This document shows, in pieces, positions 30,824-39,963 of a DNA stretch of 64,000 nucleotides. The notes under the pieces are model-generated. The model did no database searches. It was not told the origin of the DNA and worked only from the letters and a program-made list of their open reading frames with translations. Every line of letters starts with the position of its first letter. Position 1 is the first letter of the stretch. Both the position numbers and the translations under genes were made by a program. Source of the stretch: Lyngbya aestuarii BL J. GTDB taxonomy: Bacteria > Cyanobacteriota > Cyanobacteriia > Cyanobacteriales > Microcoleaceae. The DNA lies in the NCBI RefSeq assembly GCF_000478195.2, contig NZ_AUZM01000001.1, positions 62,001-126,000 on the forward strand, given 5' to 3'.

Positions 30824-32071
30824 TTAATCTTTAGAATTGAGGAACTTCGCAACCGTTTGAACATCTTTATCACCCCGTCCTGAACAGTTTAAAATAATCC
30901 GGGGACTGCCTTCTAACTGCGGACAAAGGGTTTCCAAATAAGCGATCGCATGGGCGGTTTCTAGCGCTGGAATGATCCCTTCTAACTGGGATAACCGTTG
31001 AAACGCATCTAAGGCTTGTTGGTCGGTGACACTATAATATTCTGCCCGTTGGCTGTCTTTTAAAAAGCTATGTTCTGGCCCAACTCCCGGATAGTCCAAA
31101 CCCGCACTAATAGAATGGGGTTCGATCACTTGTCCGTCATCATCCTGCAACAGATAACTCATCGCCCCATGCAACACCCCAACTTGTCCTTTTGTCAAGG
31201 TAGCAGCGTGTTTTCCGGTTTCAATCCCTGAACCTGCGGCTTCAACGCCAATTAACCGCACTGAGGGTTCGTTGACAAACTCGTGAAACAGTCCCATCGC
31301 GTTTGAACCCCCGCCCACACAAGCCATTAAAATATCGGGTAAACCGTCCCATTTTTCCAGACATTGGATGCGGGTTTCAACGCCTATCACTCCATGAAAG
31401 TCTCGCACCATCATTGGATAGGGATGAGGCCCGGCAACGGAACCCAGGATGTAGTGTGTTGTTTCTACGTTCGTTACCCAGTCTCTAATCGCCTCTGAGG
31501 TGGCATCTTTGAGGGTGCCAGTCCCCGCCTCGACGGGTTTAACTTCCGCGCCCAACAACCGCATTCTAAACACGTTCAGGGCTTGTCTGTCCATGTCGTG
31601 AACGCCCATATAAATCACACATTTCAAGCCAAACCGCGCACAAACTGTAGCTGTGGCGACACCGTGTTGACCTGCCCCGGTTTCAGCGATAATCCGCTGT
31701 TTCCCCATTTTGACAGCCAATAACGCTTGAGCCAAGGCATTATTAATCTTATGGGCGCCGGTGTGGTTGAGGTCTTCCCGTTTGAGGTAAATTTGCGCTC
31801 CGCTGCCATCGGGTTTGGCGTAATATTGGGTTAAACGTTCGGCAAAGTACAACGGACTCGGACGCCCAACATAATCCCGCAACAGTTGTTGTAATTGTTG
31901 CTGAAATTCGGGGTCGTTGCGATATTGTTTGAAGGCGGTTTCCAGTTCGGCCAAAGCGGGCATTAAAGTTTCGGGAACGTATTTGCCCCCAAACTGGCCG
32001 AAGCGTCCGAGGTGGTCGGGGCGTTGGGTGGAGGTGGGTTGAGAATCCGGGCGAATGGGTGTTGTGGTCAC
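30824..32071 (-). CDS. trpB: tryptophan synthase beta chain
   Basis: 415 residues, normal length. [15 protein letters not shown] is the family start and H-T-G-A-H-K-I-N-N carries the pyridoxal-phosphate lysine (Lys108). G-G-G-S-N-A-M-G is the phosphate-binding loop. The enzyme condenses indole with serine to make tryptophan, in complex with TrpA. No other trp gene is near, as usual for scattered cyanobacterial trp genes. It is monocistronic, on the minus strand, convergent with the decayed cluster. Confidence 0.97.
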   Translation of the reverse strand: MTTTPIRPDSQPTSTQRPDHLGRFGQFGGKYVPETLMPALAELETAFKQYRNDPEFQQQLQQLLRDYVGRPSPLYFAERLTQYYAKPDGSGAQIYLKREDLNHTGAHKINNALAQALLAVKMGKQRIIAETGAGQHGVATATVCARFGLKCVIYMGVHDMDRQALNVFRMRLLGAEVKPVEAGTGTLKDATSEAIRDWVTNVETTHYILGSVAGPHPYPMMVRDFHGVIGVETRIQCLEKWDGLPDILMACVGGGSNAMGLFHEFVNEPSVRLIGVEAAGSGIETGKHAATLTKGQVGVLHGAMSYLLQDDDGQVIEPHSISAGLDYPGVGPEHSFLKDSQRAEYYSVTDQQALDAFQRLSQLEGIIPALETAHAIAYLETLCPQLEGSPRIILNCSGRGDKDVQTVAKFLNSKD

Positions 32072-32206
32072 TGGCTCAAAACGTTAACTGAACGATTGAT
32101 ATTATTATAGGATTCTAGGGTGAGAGATTCGGTATGTTCAATTTTTATTAAGGAAATCTGAGTTGATTGTGTTCATCAGCGAAACAATTCTGTCGATCAA
32201 GGTTAG

Positions 32207-32410
32207 TTAACGTAAAAACCAATGAATGTATCCGCACCGCTCACAGATTAGACAGAGAGCTAACGAGGAATCTTCTATCCAATCGATGTTAAATGGTGGA
32301 GTCGTTAAATCTCTCTGGAACTTTACCGATCTTTCTTGGAATAAGTCATGACTACAAACTAAACATTTCAATGGATGTTCAGCCACTTTGTAGGGTTTTG
32401 CTTTGGTCAT
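32207..32410 (-). CDS. small zinc-ribbon-like protein
   Basis: 67 residues with two Cys pairs, C-L-V-C near residue 16 and C-L-I-C-E-R-C-G near 53, the pattern of a small zinc ribbon. The spacing between the pairs is filled by a charged region. No function can be assigned. It lies between trpB and the TRAP transporter genes on the same strand. Length and motif make it more likely real than chance. Confidence 0.6.
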   Translation of the reverse strand: MTKAKPYKVAEHPLKCLVCSHDLFQERSVKFQRDLTTPPFNIDWIEDSSLALCLICERCGYIHWFLR

Positions 32411-32490
32411 AGTTTATTGCCTGTTGTTTATACTTTTATTATAGCTACAACTTAGACATTACTGATTTCCTGTCAAGTGAAAATCAACCC

Positions 32491-33819
32491 TTAACTTGCT
32501 GCCAGCGAGGGTAAAAAGCTGACAATTTGGGGAAAGAAAACAATCAGTGCTAACACAATTAATTGCAGGATAATAAACGGAATTGCCCCTTGATAAATGT
32601 CTTCGGTTTTGACTTCGGGTGGTGCAACGCCTCGCAAGTAAAATAGGGCAAATCCAAACGGTGGGGTGAGAAACGAGGTTTGAATATTGGCGCCGATGAC
32701 GACTCCAAACCAAACTAAATCCATCCCAAAATTTTGGGCGATGGGAACGAGTAACGGCACGACAATAAAAACAATTTCAAAAAAGTCGATAAAAAATCCC
32801 AGAATAAAAATCAATAACATCGTAATCAATAAAAATCCGATTTCTCCTCCTGGTGTATTAGAAAGGGAGTCTCGGACTAATTGTTCGCCGCCCAGTCCAC
32901 GAAACACTAAACTAAAGGCTTTGGAACCGATTAAAATAAACATCACCATGCAGGTTGTTCGCAAGGTGGCATCACAAACTTGACTGAGATTTTCCCAACT
33001 GAGTCGGCGATTGGCTGCGGCTAAAATCATCGCCCCAACACAACCTACGGCACCTGCTTCTGTGGGAGTTGCAATCCCAAAAAAGATACTTCCTAAAATC
33101 AAGGTAATCAGTAAAATTGGCGGAATTAAAACTTTAACAATTCGGCCTCCAAGTCCAGGTGCATCTAAGACTTCTTGAGGTAAAGCGGGGGCAACATCTG
33201 GGCGTAAAAAGGCAACAATTAAAACATGAACTAAAAACACTCCCGTCATTAGCAAACCTGGAATTAAAGACCCCATAAATAAGTCGCCAACTGAAACCCC
33301 AAGTTGATCGCCTAAGACGACTAAAACCACACTGGGCGGAATAATTTGTCCGAGGGTTCCTGATGCGACAATTACTCCGGTTGCGAGTTTTTTGTTGTAG
33401 CTATATCGCAGCATTGTGGGCAAAGAAATTAATCCCATCGCAATCACTGTAGCCGCAACAACCCCTGTGGTAGCAGCAAGTAAGGCCCCGACAATTATCA
33501 CCGCAACGGCTAATCCTCCCCGTACTCGTCCGAATAAAATCCCCATGGTTTCTAAGAGATCTTCGGCAATGCCAGATTTTTCTAACATTGACCCCAAAAA
33601 GATAAAATAGGGAATGGCAAGTAGGGTGAAATTATTCATTGTCCCGAAGATTTGTTGGGGCATTGCTGACCACAAAATTGGGTCAAATATTCCTAATGCC
33701 ATCCCCACAAAGGTGAAAATGAGGGCGACTCCTCCTAGAGAAAAGGCGACAGGATAACCAATGGCTAGGAAGACTAATACCGCCCCAAACATCACAAGAC
33801 TTAATAGATCCGGGTTCAT
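32491..33819 (-). CDS. TRAP transporter large permease (DctM)
   Basis: 442 residues with about twelve hydrophobic segments and DctM hallmarks: G-N-M/T-M-N-N-F-T-L-L-A-I-P-Y-F-I-F-L-G near residue 65, G-T-L-G-Q-I-I-P-P-S near 155, and a late N-I-Q-T-S-F-L-T-P-P-F-G-F-A-L-F. TRAP transporters use a sodium gradient to import organic acids, amino acids or sugar acids. The small permease gene lies just upstream. No periplasmic binding protein (DctP) is in the neighbourhood. A close functional parallel is the cyanobacterial Gtr glutamate TRAP system, but the substrate is not readable from the sequence. Confidence 0.92.
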   Translation of the reverse strand: MNPDLLSLVMFGAVLVFLAIGYPVAFSLGGVALIFTFVGMALGIFDPILWSAMPQQIFGTMNNFTLLAIPYFIFLGSMLEKSGIAEDLLETMGILFGRVRGGLAVAVIIVGALLAATTGVVAATVIAMGLISLPTMLRYSYNKKLATGVIVASGTLGQIIPPSVVLVVLGDQLGVSVGDLFMGSLIPGLLMTGVFLVHVLIVAFLRPDVAPALPQEVLDAPGLGGRIVKVLIPPILLITLILGSIFFGIATPTEAGAVGCVGAMILAAANRRLSWENLSQVCDATLRTTCMVMFILIGSKAFSLVFRGLGGEQLVRDSLSNTPGGEIGFLLITMLLIFILGFFIDFFEIVFIVVPLLVPIAQNFGMDLVWFGVVIGANIQTSFLTPPFGFALFYLRGVAPPEVKTEDIYQGAIPFIILQLIVLALIVFFPQIVSFLPSLAAS

Positions 33820-33926
33820 AGAATGCGATAACGTTTAATCTGATTTCAGTTAAAAAACTTGAGGAATTTTTGGCTAAGTTGGCAAATTTTTGTGATAGAA
33901 TTTCTAGATCAACTCGATTGTATGCT

Positions 33927-34499
33927 CTATTCTAAGGATCGGCGACTTGGATCTTCTGTTTCCGGTGAGAGAATCCCTTTGAAGATTGCGAAGTTTTTAA
34001 TCGCCTCAGAAATGCCTTGAATAATTAATAACACAAAACAAACAATAATTAAGCTTTTAATCGGATAACGAGGTAAACCGCCGGGATCGGGTGAAGTCTC
34101 TAAAATTTTCCAGGAATTGCTAATGGTTCCCCAAGAATAAATAATGACCATCACCGAAAATGGAATCAGAAATAATACACTTCCCCAAAAATCAACTAAG
34201 GCTTTGTATTTGGTATTGAGGCGACTTTGAATAACATCAACCCGAACGTGTTCATTATGTTTTAAAGTATAAGCAGCACCTAACAAAAAGATCACATCAA
34301 AAATATACCATTGCGTTTCAATCAGGGCATTAGAACTGAGGTTTTGACCGAATGATCGCCCAATATAACGACCCACAACATTCCAAGTTCCTACACCAAT
34401 CATTAATAAGGCAAGCCAATAAACAATCCGACCAATAAATTCATTAAATTGGTCAATCAGTCGAGAAATCTGCAACAGAATTTGCACAGTTAACTCCAA
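33927..34499 (-). CDS. TRAP transporter small permease (DctQ)
   Basis: 190 residues with four hydrophobic segments. N-A-L-I-E-T-Q-W-Y-I-F, followed by H-V-R-V-D-V, is the signature of DctQ-type small TRAP subunits. It pairs with the large permease encoded 107 bp downstream on the same strand. The short acidic C-terminus is usual. Together they form the membrane part of a TRAP importer; the solute-binding protein must be encoded elsewhere. Confidence 0.88.
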   Translation of the reverse strand: MELTVQILLQISRLIDQFNEFIGRIVYWLALLMIGVGTWNVVGRYIGRSFGQNLSSNALIETQWYIFDVIFLLGAAYTLKHNEHVRVDVIQSRLNTKYKALVDFWGSVLFLIPFSVMVIIYSWGTISNSWKILETSPDPGGLPRYPIKSLIIVCFVLLIIQGISEAIKNFAIFKGILSPETEDPSRRSLE

Positions 34500-34697
34500 T
34501 ATGTAATCAATTTAACAGATAGACTTTTATTAATCTTATATCATTAAAAGTAGGGTGCATCAAATGAACTACTCTCAATCCGGTCAAAGGAAAAATGAGA
34601 TCACTTAATGCACCGACACACAATCAGGCCGATTAAACAGACTGCGACCTGTCCGGCTCAGGAAAAGATTAGGCAATTTGATTGACCTGACACCCCG

Positions 34698-35744
34698 TTA
34701 ACTGTTCGCTTCAACCTGACACAGTAACACCGCAAACCAGGGATGAGAATCAGTCCAAACTTTTAAGGTTGTCAACCCCTGAGACTTCAGGTAAGCCTGC
34801 ATTTGGTCTAAGTTAAACTTCCGAGAAATTTCAGTGCGAAGGGTTTCTCCGGCTGCAAACTCAACCGTTAAGTCCAGACTGCGTAACTGAACCGTTTGCG
34901 ATCGCAGACTTCGTAGGTGCATTTCAATCCGATGCTCTTGTTGATTGTAAAATGCCCAATGTTCAAACTGCTGTAAATTGAAATTCCCTTGAAAACGGCG
35001 ATTGAGATGTTGCAGCAGATTCAAATTAAACGCCGCAGTCACTCCTTGAGCATCGTTATAAGCCGCTTCTAAAATCTGAGGAGGTTTTTGTAAATCTATC
35101 CCCAAAAGAAAATATTCTCCGGGTTGTAATGCGGTGGTAATGTCAGCAAAAAATTGATCCGACTCCACAGGAGAAAGATTTCCCAAGGTACTCCCGAGAA
35201 AACTAATCATCCGTGTCGGTAAAGGAGAAGGATTGAGTTGGGCGAGTGCTTGTTCATAGGTACTCACCAAACCGTGAACTTGGAGAGAAGGATAATCTTC
35301 TAACAATTCATAAGCACTTTTTTCTAAGATTCCCCCGCTAATATCAATCGGTAAATAGCGTAGAGGATGATCTAAACTTTGGTAAGCATCCAGCAGAATT
35401 CGAGTTTTTGTCGAACTCCCACTTCCCAACTCAACCAGTTCACAAGGCCCTGTTAAACGAGCAATTTCTGAGGTACAGTTTTGGAGGATGGTCGTTTCTG
35501 TGCGAGTCGGATAATATTCCGGAACCTCACAGATTTGCTCAAACAACACCGAACCGCGATCATCGTATAGATACTTAGGCGAGAGGGTTTTAGGTGCTTG
35601 AGTTAACCCGTGAATGACATCGGTTGCTTGAGCAATCTCCGACTCCAGAGAAGCCGCTTCACTAACGAGATGTTCGATCCACAGCCGTTTTTCGAGTAAC
35701 GAGCGATCACTTTGAGCGGAAGTTGATGGGTTTGAAATTTGCAT
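34698..35744 (-). CDS. egtD: L-histidine N-alpha-methyltransferase, EgtD-like
   Basis: 348 residues. The SAM-binding motif E-L-G-S-G-S-S-T-K-T lies at 105-114. L-S-P-K-Y-L-Y-D-D-R-G-S-V-L-F near 54 is diagnostic of EgtD/DUF2260 methyltransferases, and F-L-G-S-T-L-G-N is the downstream conserved block. EgtD trimethylates histidine to hercynine, the first step of ergothioneine synthesis. No egtB is adjacent in the window; in many cyanobacteria the two are neighbours, so it either lies elsewhere or the substrate differs. The gene is monocistronic on the minus strand. Confidence 0.85.
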   Translation of the reverse strand: MQISNPSTSAQSDRSLLEKRLWIEHLVSEAASLESEIAQATDVIHGLTQAPKTLSPKYLYDDRGSVLFEQICEVPEYYPTRTETTILQNCTSEIARLTGPCELVELGSGSSTKTRILLDAYQSLDHPLRYLPIDISGGILEKSAYELLEDYPSLQVHGLVSTYEQALAQLNPSPLPTRMISFLGSTLGNLSPVESDQFFADITTALQPGEYFLLGIDLQKPPQILEAAYNDAQGVTAAFNLNLLQHLNRRFQGNFNLQQFEHWAFYNQQEHRIEMHLRSLRSQTVQLRSLDLTVEFAAGETLRTEISRKFNLDQMQAYLKSQGLTTLKVWTDSHPWFAVLLCQVEANS

Positions 35745-35955
35745 TACAACTTAGCTAGACGTAGCAATTGAGAAAAATGCCAACTTGTCAAGTCTTTTTA
35801 AGAGATGACTGACAAATTTAAGACGATCTCGTTAAATATTGTCTCATAATTGGTTCGCTTGGGTTGCATTTTGACAAACTTCAACTAGAAGTTATTTCTT
35901 TTGGCGAACTCACAAATAACTCTAAAGGTGCATTCTGGCATCTATCTGGTGGTTG

Positions 35956-38346
35956 ATGGTAACGGGTCAGTCAAAAATTGTGCTACGATCGCGACAATTA
36001 GGGAGTGACATCCTTGATGTTATCCACCCTTTAACTGAATCCGCTATTGCTGTGGGAAACTCGCTCATGTGCGTCTCTGTGTCTAATTCTGAACACTACC
36101 AATCCCCATTAGAAAAAACGACTCTGACTCCGAAAAAATCTAAGCGTTTGAATACTCAGTCGTCTACTGAATTGTCTTCCTTATCCCCAATTACTCCCGA
36201 ACCCGAACCCAAAACCGAACTGCAAGCCTGGCAACTTCCATTTAATCTTCAGCATTGTAGTCGCACTCTACTGGCTGTTGTAGAACCGGATAGCTTTAGG
36301 CTCCACTATGGGAATCGTTCTTTTTGTCAGTTACTCGAAATTGACAGTGCTTACCTGTGTTCAGAGGATCATCAACTGAACATTTTTAATCAATTTAAAT
36401 CTGTTACTGAAATTAGCTTAGAACAACTTTATCGCTATCATCTCCTGCAACAAATTTTATCTAAATATTATCATATAAATCTCGAATTTTTACAGATTAT
36501 CGATCAATCTGTTCTCGTTTCTCCTCATTTTTCCCCTAAAAAAAATAACTGTTTTATTCGTTTTTGGTTAAACTCCCAAAGTTGTGAAATTAATCGTATT
36601 GATCCCAATCTTGATGAGTTTGCTCAAATCCGCGAACAACTAGAACTTTCTCAACTCAAACAACCCGGTAAACTCGCTGCGATCGCTCAACAATTACAAC
36701 TAGATAACTACCGCATTGAAGGAATGATCGTTCTTGAAGGCGTAGATGTTACCTTGAGTGAACAAAAGCGTCTATTAATTGATCAACTGCTTAATCGCAA
36801 TTTAATTCGTCAGCGTCAAGGTTGGGAACAAATCGAACAAAGTTTGCGATCGCTGTTTCAAGCAAATTATGGTATTCTTCTCCGGTTTAAAGGAAACAAA
36901 GCCAAGCTATCTTTTAGTTTAGATACTAACGCCGCAGCTCCGACTGTTTATAACTTAGAAACTTTAAAAGACTCTTATTTATTTGAGGCGGCTCATGGTA
37001 ATCAAGTGATGATTATTCCTGAATTGCAACGGGATTTTCCGACTGAATGTGAACGTCTACTCTACAATCAAGATATTCGCTCTTTGTTACTGATTCCGTT
37101 GGTGATTCAATCTCATTTTAGTTCTTCTCCAGAGGAACAAATTTTAGGAATTATTGGACTGGGAAGTCATCAGAGCGATCATTTTCATCCCAATGATATT
37201 AAACTCGCTCAAGAACTAATTCCAGCTTTAATTACAGCTTTTCACTTCTCAACTCAGCAACGATTGAGTAATATTCGCAATCTTCATCCTTCTGTTGAAT
37301 GGCGGTTTTTACAAGAAGCTGAACGTCGGAGTTGGGGACTTTCACCTCAACCCATTGTTTTTGAACAGGTTAATCCTCTCTACGGAATTTCTGATATTCG
37401 GGGTTCGTCGGAGGAACGAAATCACGCAATTCAGGCTGATTTACTCACCCAGTTTCATTTAGGGTTAGCGGTGATTGAGGCGGTTTGTCAGGCTCAACAG
37501 ACGGCTCTCGGTGAACAATTGCGTCAAGATCTGATTGAATATATTACTCAGATTGAAGAAAAAATAACGGTTGATGGTGAAGTGCGAGCGACTGATTATT
37601 TAATGACTCATTTAGAAATTTATTTTGACTATTTCTGTGAATGTTCTGCGGAGGTAGAAGCCGCAGTTTATGCTTATCGTGAGGCTTGTGATAATAAGCA
37701 TCGATGTGTTTATACTGAGCGCTCGCGCTATGATGAGATGCTGAATTTAATTACAGTTAGTCTGCAAAAAAGCTGGAATAAATGGCAAGAGGAGATGCAA
37801 AAGATTATTCCTCATTACTGTGATGTTGAGTGCAGTGATGGAATGGATCATATGCTGTATGTCGGGAAGTCAATTGATACTCGGTTTAGTTTTTTTCATC
37901 TCAAAAGTTTGCGTTATGAACAGTTAAGAGCGGTTTGTGATTGTGCGAGAACGGCGTTGAAATTGAAAGCAGAAGGGAAGATTAGTTTAGAGTTGGCGCA
38001 TCTAATATTAGTTCAGCATACGACGATTGACATTTTTCACGATGAGAATACAGAACGAGTGTTTGATGTTAGAGGAACTCGAGATATTCGCTATGAAATT
38101 GTTAAAAAGCGGATTGATAAAGGGGTTGACTTAGAAACTCAAGAACGAATTACCCAACCGGGAAAATTAACGATTGTCTATTCCACTGAAGAAGAATCAG
38201 ATGAATATCAACAATATTTACGGTATTTAACCCGTGAAAACTGGGTAGAATCTCACGTGGAAATGGGTTCTGTTGCACCTCTACCGGGTGTTAATGGCTT
38301 GAAGTATATTCGGGTTAAAGTGATTGATGCTTCAGAAGAACAATAA
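35956..38346 (+). CDS. GAF-domain protein of unknown function
   Basis: About 796 residues. The first 70 residues are Ser/Thr/Pro-rich. A PAS-like region (S-F-R-L-H-Y-G-N-R-S-F-C-Q-L-L) spans about 95-160, and a GAF domain lies about 275-425. The large alpha-helical C-terminus (430-796) has several conserved-looking Cys/His patches (C-E-C-S-A-E-V-E, C-D-V-E-C-S-D-G-M). There is no histidine kinase, GGDEF or cyclase domain. I do not recognise the C-terminal part; it may be a cyanobacterial family. ATG 35956 is chosen over the TTG three bases earlier. It is divergent from egtD. Confidence 0.7.
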   Translation: MVTGQSKIVLRSRQLGSDILDVIHPLTESAIAVGNSLMCVSVSNSEHYQSPLEKTTLTPKKSKRLNTQSSTELSSLSPITPEPEPKTELQAWQLPFNLQHCSRTLLAVVEPDSFRLHYGNRSFCQLLEIDSAYLCSEDHQLNIFNQFKSVTEISLEQLYRYHLLQQILSKYYHINLEFLQIIDQSVLVSPHFSPKKNNCFIRFWLNSQSCEINRIDPNLDEFAQIREQLELSQLKQPGKLAAIAQQLQLDNYRIEGMIVLEGVDVTLSEQKRLLIDQLLNRNLIRQRQGWEQIEQSLRSLFQANYGILLRFKGNKAKLSFSLDTNAAAPTVYNLETLKDSYLFEAAHGNQVMIIPELQRDFPTECERLLYNQDIRSLLLIPLVIQSHFSSSPEEQILGIIGLGSHQSDHFHPNDIKLAQELIPALITAFHFSTQQRLSNIRNLHPSVEWRFLQEAERRSWGLSPQPIVFEQVNPLYGISDIRGSSEERNHAIQADLLTQFHLGLAVIEAVCQAQQTALGEQLRQDLIEYITQIEEKITVDGEVRATDYLMTHLEIYFDYFCECSAEVEAAVYAYREACDNKHRCVYTERSRYDEMLNLITVSLQKSWNKWQEEMQKIIPHYCDVECSDGMDHMLYVGKSIDTRFSFFHLKSLRYEQLRAVCDCARTALKLKAEGKISLELAHLILVQHTTIDIFHDENTERVFDVRGTRDIRYEIVKKRIDKGVDLETQERITQPGKLTIVYSTEEESDEYQQYLRYLTRENWVESHVEMGSVAPLPGVNGLKYIRVKVIDASEEQ

Positions 38347-38354
38347 AAAGAAGA

Positions 38355-38388
38355 AGGGGTGTATGATTATGAAAAATTCTACACCCCT
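38355..38388. terminator. hairpin, likely terminator
   Basis: Nine-base perfect stem AGGGGTGTA / TACACCCCT with a 16-base loop, just after the GAF-protein gene. On the plus strand it is not followed by T residues. Read on the minus strand it is followed by a TC-rich tract with TTTTT, so it may serve the minus-strand gene at 38603. Confidence 0.5.
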
Positions 38389-38428
38389 CATCCTGAGTAG
38401 CATTCACTCATCAAACCCTTAATCAGGA

Positions 38429-38562
38429 GTTAAGGTCTTTACCTTAACAGATAGCTAATGGCAAAATCAAGCTTCAAAAAATGGGAAATACTTACATCAA
38501 GGATAAAGTTAACTTAACAGTAAAAAAGGACATTCAAGCTGATGATCTACCGTTAAGTTAAC
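38429..38562. repeat. inverted repeats with GTTAA motifs
   Basis: Two perfect inverted repeats: GTTAAGGT / ACCTTAAC (38429-38436 with 38441-38448) and GTTAACTTAAC / GTTAAGTTAAC (38508-38518 with 38552-38562). They lie in the gap between a plus-strand and a minus-strand gene, so terminator, operator or small-RNA roles are all possible. Confidence 0.5.
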
Positions 38563-38602
38563 GAAAAGATATTGGACAAATAAGAGAATTTAATTCTTGG
38601 AG

Positions 38603-39022
38603 TTATTTGCTAAAAACAACTTCTTTTTGAACAGATTCTTCTTTTGAAGTTGCGGTATTCTCTTGCATCTCTAGTTCGCCGCCTGGGGCTTCTGGATGCA
38701 CTTTCGCCACATCATTGACTTCATCAACACTCTCAAAAGACATCGCTGCTAATTCAGCCTGACGCCGACGGTAATAAAATAAACCGAGTCCGAGAAAACC
38801 CGCAGTTCCAGTAGCCGCAGCAATTCCGGCTGCTTTAGCGATATCTTGAGAAGTCAATAAGTTCTTCCAATTGACAGAAATTTTATCGGTTGAGTTGAAG
38901 CTGCTAGAGCCGGATTTTAACTTATTGTATAAACAAGCTTCCGCAGAAGTGGAACCCAAAATGAGGCTTCCCGCGATGGAAACCGTTGAAAGAGCGGTGA
39001 TTAAGAATTTAAACTGAGTCAT
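38603..39022 (-). CDS. exported single-membrane-span hypothetical protein
   Basis: 139 residues: a signal peptide (A-G-S-L-I-L-G-S-T-S-A-E-A, with cleavage likely after A-E-A), then a short polar domain starting with a Cys. A glycine/alanine-rich membrane helix (G-F-L-G-L-G-L-F-Y-Y) is followed by R-R-R-Q and an acidic cytoplasmic tail. This resembles a small surface-anchored protein with a C-terminal anchor, but the acidic tail is unusual. No function is known to me. It is divergent from the ferritin-like gene. Confidence 0.6.
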   Translation of the reverse strand: MTQFKFLITALSTVSIAGSLILGSTSAEACLYNKLKSGSSSFNSTDKISVNWKNLLTSQDIAKAAGIAAATGTAGFLGLGLFYYRRRQAELAAMSFESVDEVNDVAKVHPEAPGGELEMQENTATSKEESVQKEVVFSK

Positions 39023-39158
39023 GGTTATCTAAGTATTAGAATTTTGCCTATATCTTAGTACAAGTCCTAAATTTTTGCAGTATATTCTTGTACCAATTTT
39101 CGTAAAACTTGTCATACTTAAAGATAAGTTGTGCTAATACAAATTAAGTTGATTTGAT

Positions 39159-39923
39159 ATGAACCTTTTGACTCAAGTTCTTCACATTGTTGGGAGTGGC
39201 GCGAGTGCCTACATTACCGCTCGTAACCTGCGGGATACTCAAACTCGCCCGAACTTACTGGCTGGCTTTCAACTAGCGGAGTCAGGTTCAGTTCCGTTTT
39301 TGGAGAAACTTCGCGATCGCGCCTTCGCTGAAGGAGACACTTGGCTTGCTGAACAGTTGGGACGTCATGCCAACGACGAAAAACGTCATGGTCAAATTTT
39401 TGCCCAGGCCCTCAAACGTCACGATAAACAAGTGATCGACTTCAAGCAACAAGCCCAACAACAAGACAAACAAGACAAAAAAGAACGTCAGCGCAGTCCG
39501 TTTTTTGATGCGTACTTTAAAGACTATAGCGCTGAACAACTCAAAGCGGAAAACATCGACTGGATCGTGTTTATGGGGAGTACCTATATCCTCGAACTTG
39601 ACGCCAGCAAGGACTTTGTACGCATGGCGAACGTTTTACCGGATGATGATCTGGTGACGGCTAGCACCAAAAAAGGTATTCTGAGTGTCGCCCAAGATGA
39701 AACCCGTCACGCGGCTTACCTGTTAGAAGCCTTACATCGTCGTTTGACTCCTGCTGAGGTTGCCAACATTATCGATGAGTGGCGCTCTCGCAAAGTCGAT
39801 GCGTTGTTAGCGATGGTGAGTAACTTTGTCGAACGTCAAGGCCAAATGCGATCGTTGGTTCAAGATGCAGCACCTTCTGAGACAAACAACGAAACCGAAC
39901 TCACAGAATTAACCGCAGCATAA
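39159..39923 (+). CDS. ferritin-like diiron-type protein
   Basis: 254 residues, all-helical. Candidate metal ligands are in E-S-G-S-V-P-F-L near residue 41, H-A-N-D-E-K-R-H near 75, I-L-E-L-D near 148 and Q-D-E-T-R-H near 180. This pairing of two E/D-x-x-H motifs is the ferritin-like carboxylate-bridged diiron arrangement. A Gln/Lys-rich linker separates the two halves. Cyanobacterial homologues are annotated only as ferritin-like; substrate unknown. It may be an oxidase or peroxide-handling protein. Confidence 0.75.
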   Translation: MNLLTQVLHIVGSGASAYITARNLRDTQTRPNLLAGFQLAESGSVPFLEKLRDRAFAEGDTWLAEQLGRHANDEKRHGQIFAQALKRHDKQVIDFKQQAQQQDKQDKKERQRSPFFDAYFKDYSAEQLKAENIDWIVFMGSTYILELDASKDFVRMANVLPDDDLVTASTKKGILSVAQDETRHAAYLLEALHRRLTPAEVANIIDEWRSRKVDALLAMVSNFVERQGQMRSLVQDAAPSETNNETELTELTAA

Positions 39924-39930
39924 TTTGTAG

Positions 39931-39963
39931 GGTGGGTTAACGTAGTGTAACCCATCTTTTATT
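39931..39963 (+). terminator. terminator after the ferritin-like gene
   Basis: Stem GGTGGGTTA / TAACCCATC (39931-39939 with 39948-39956, one G-T pair), an 8-base loop, then TTTTATT. It overlaps the stop of the convergent MscS gene. Confidence 0.75.
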
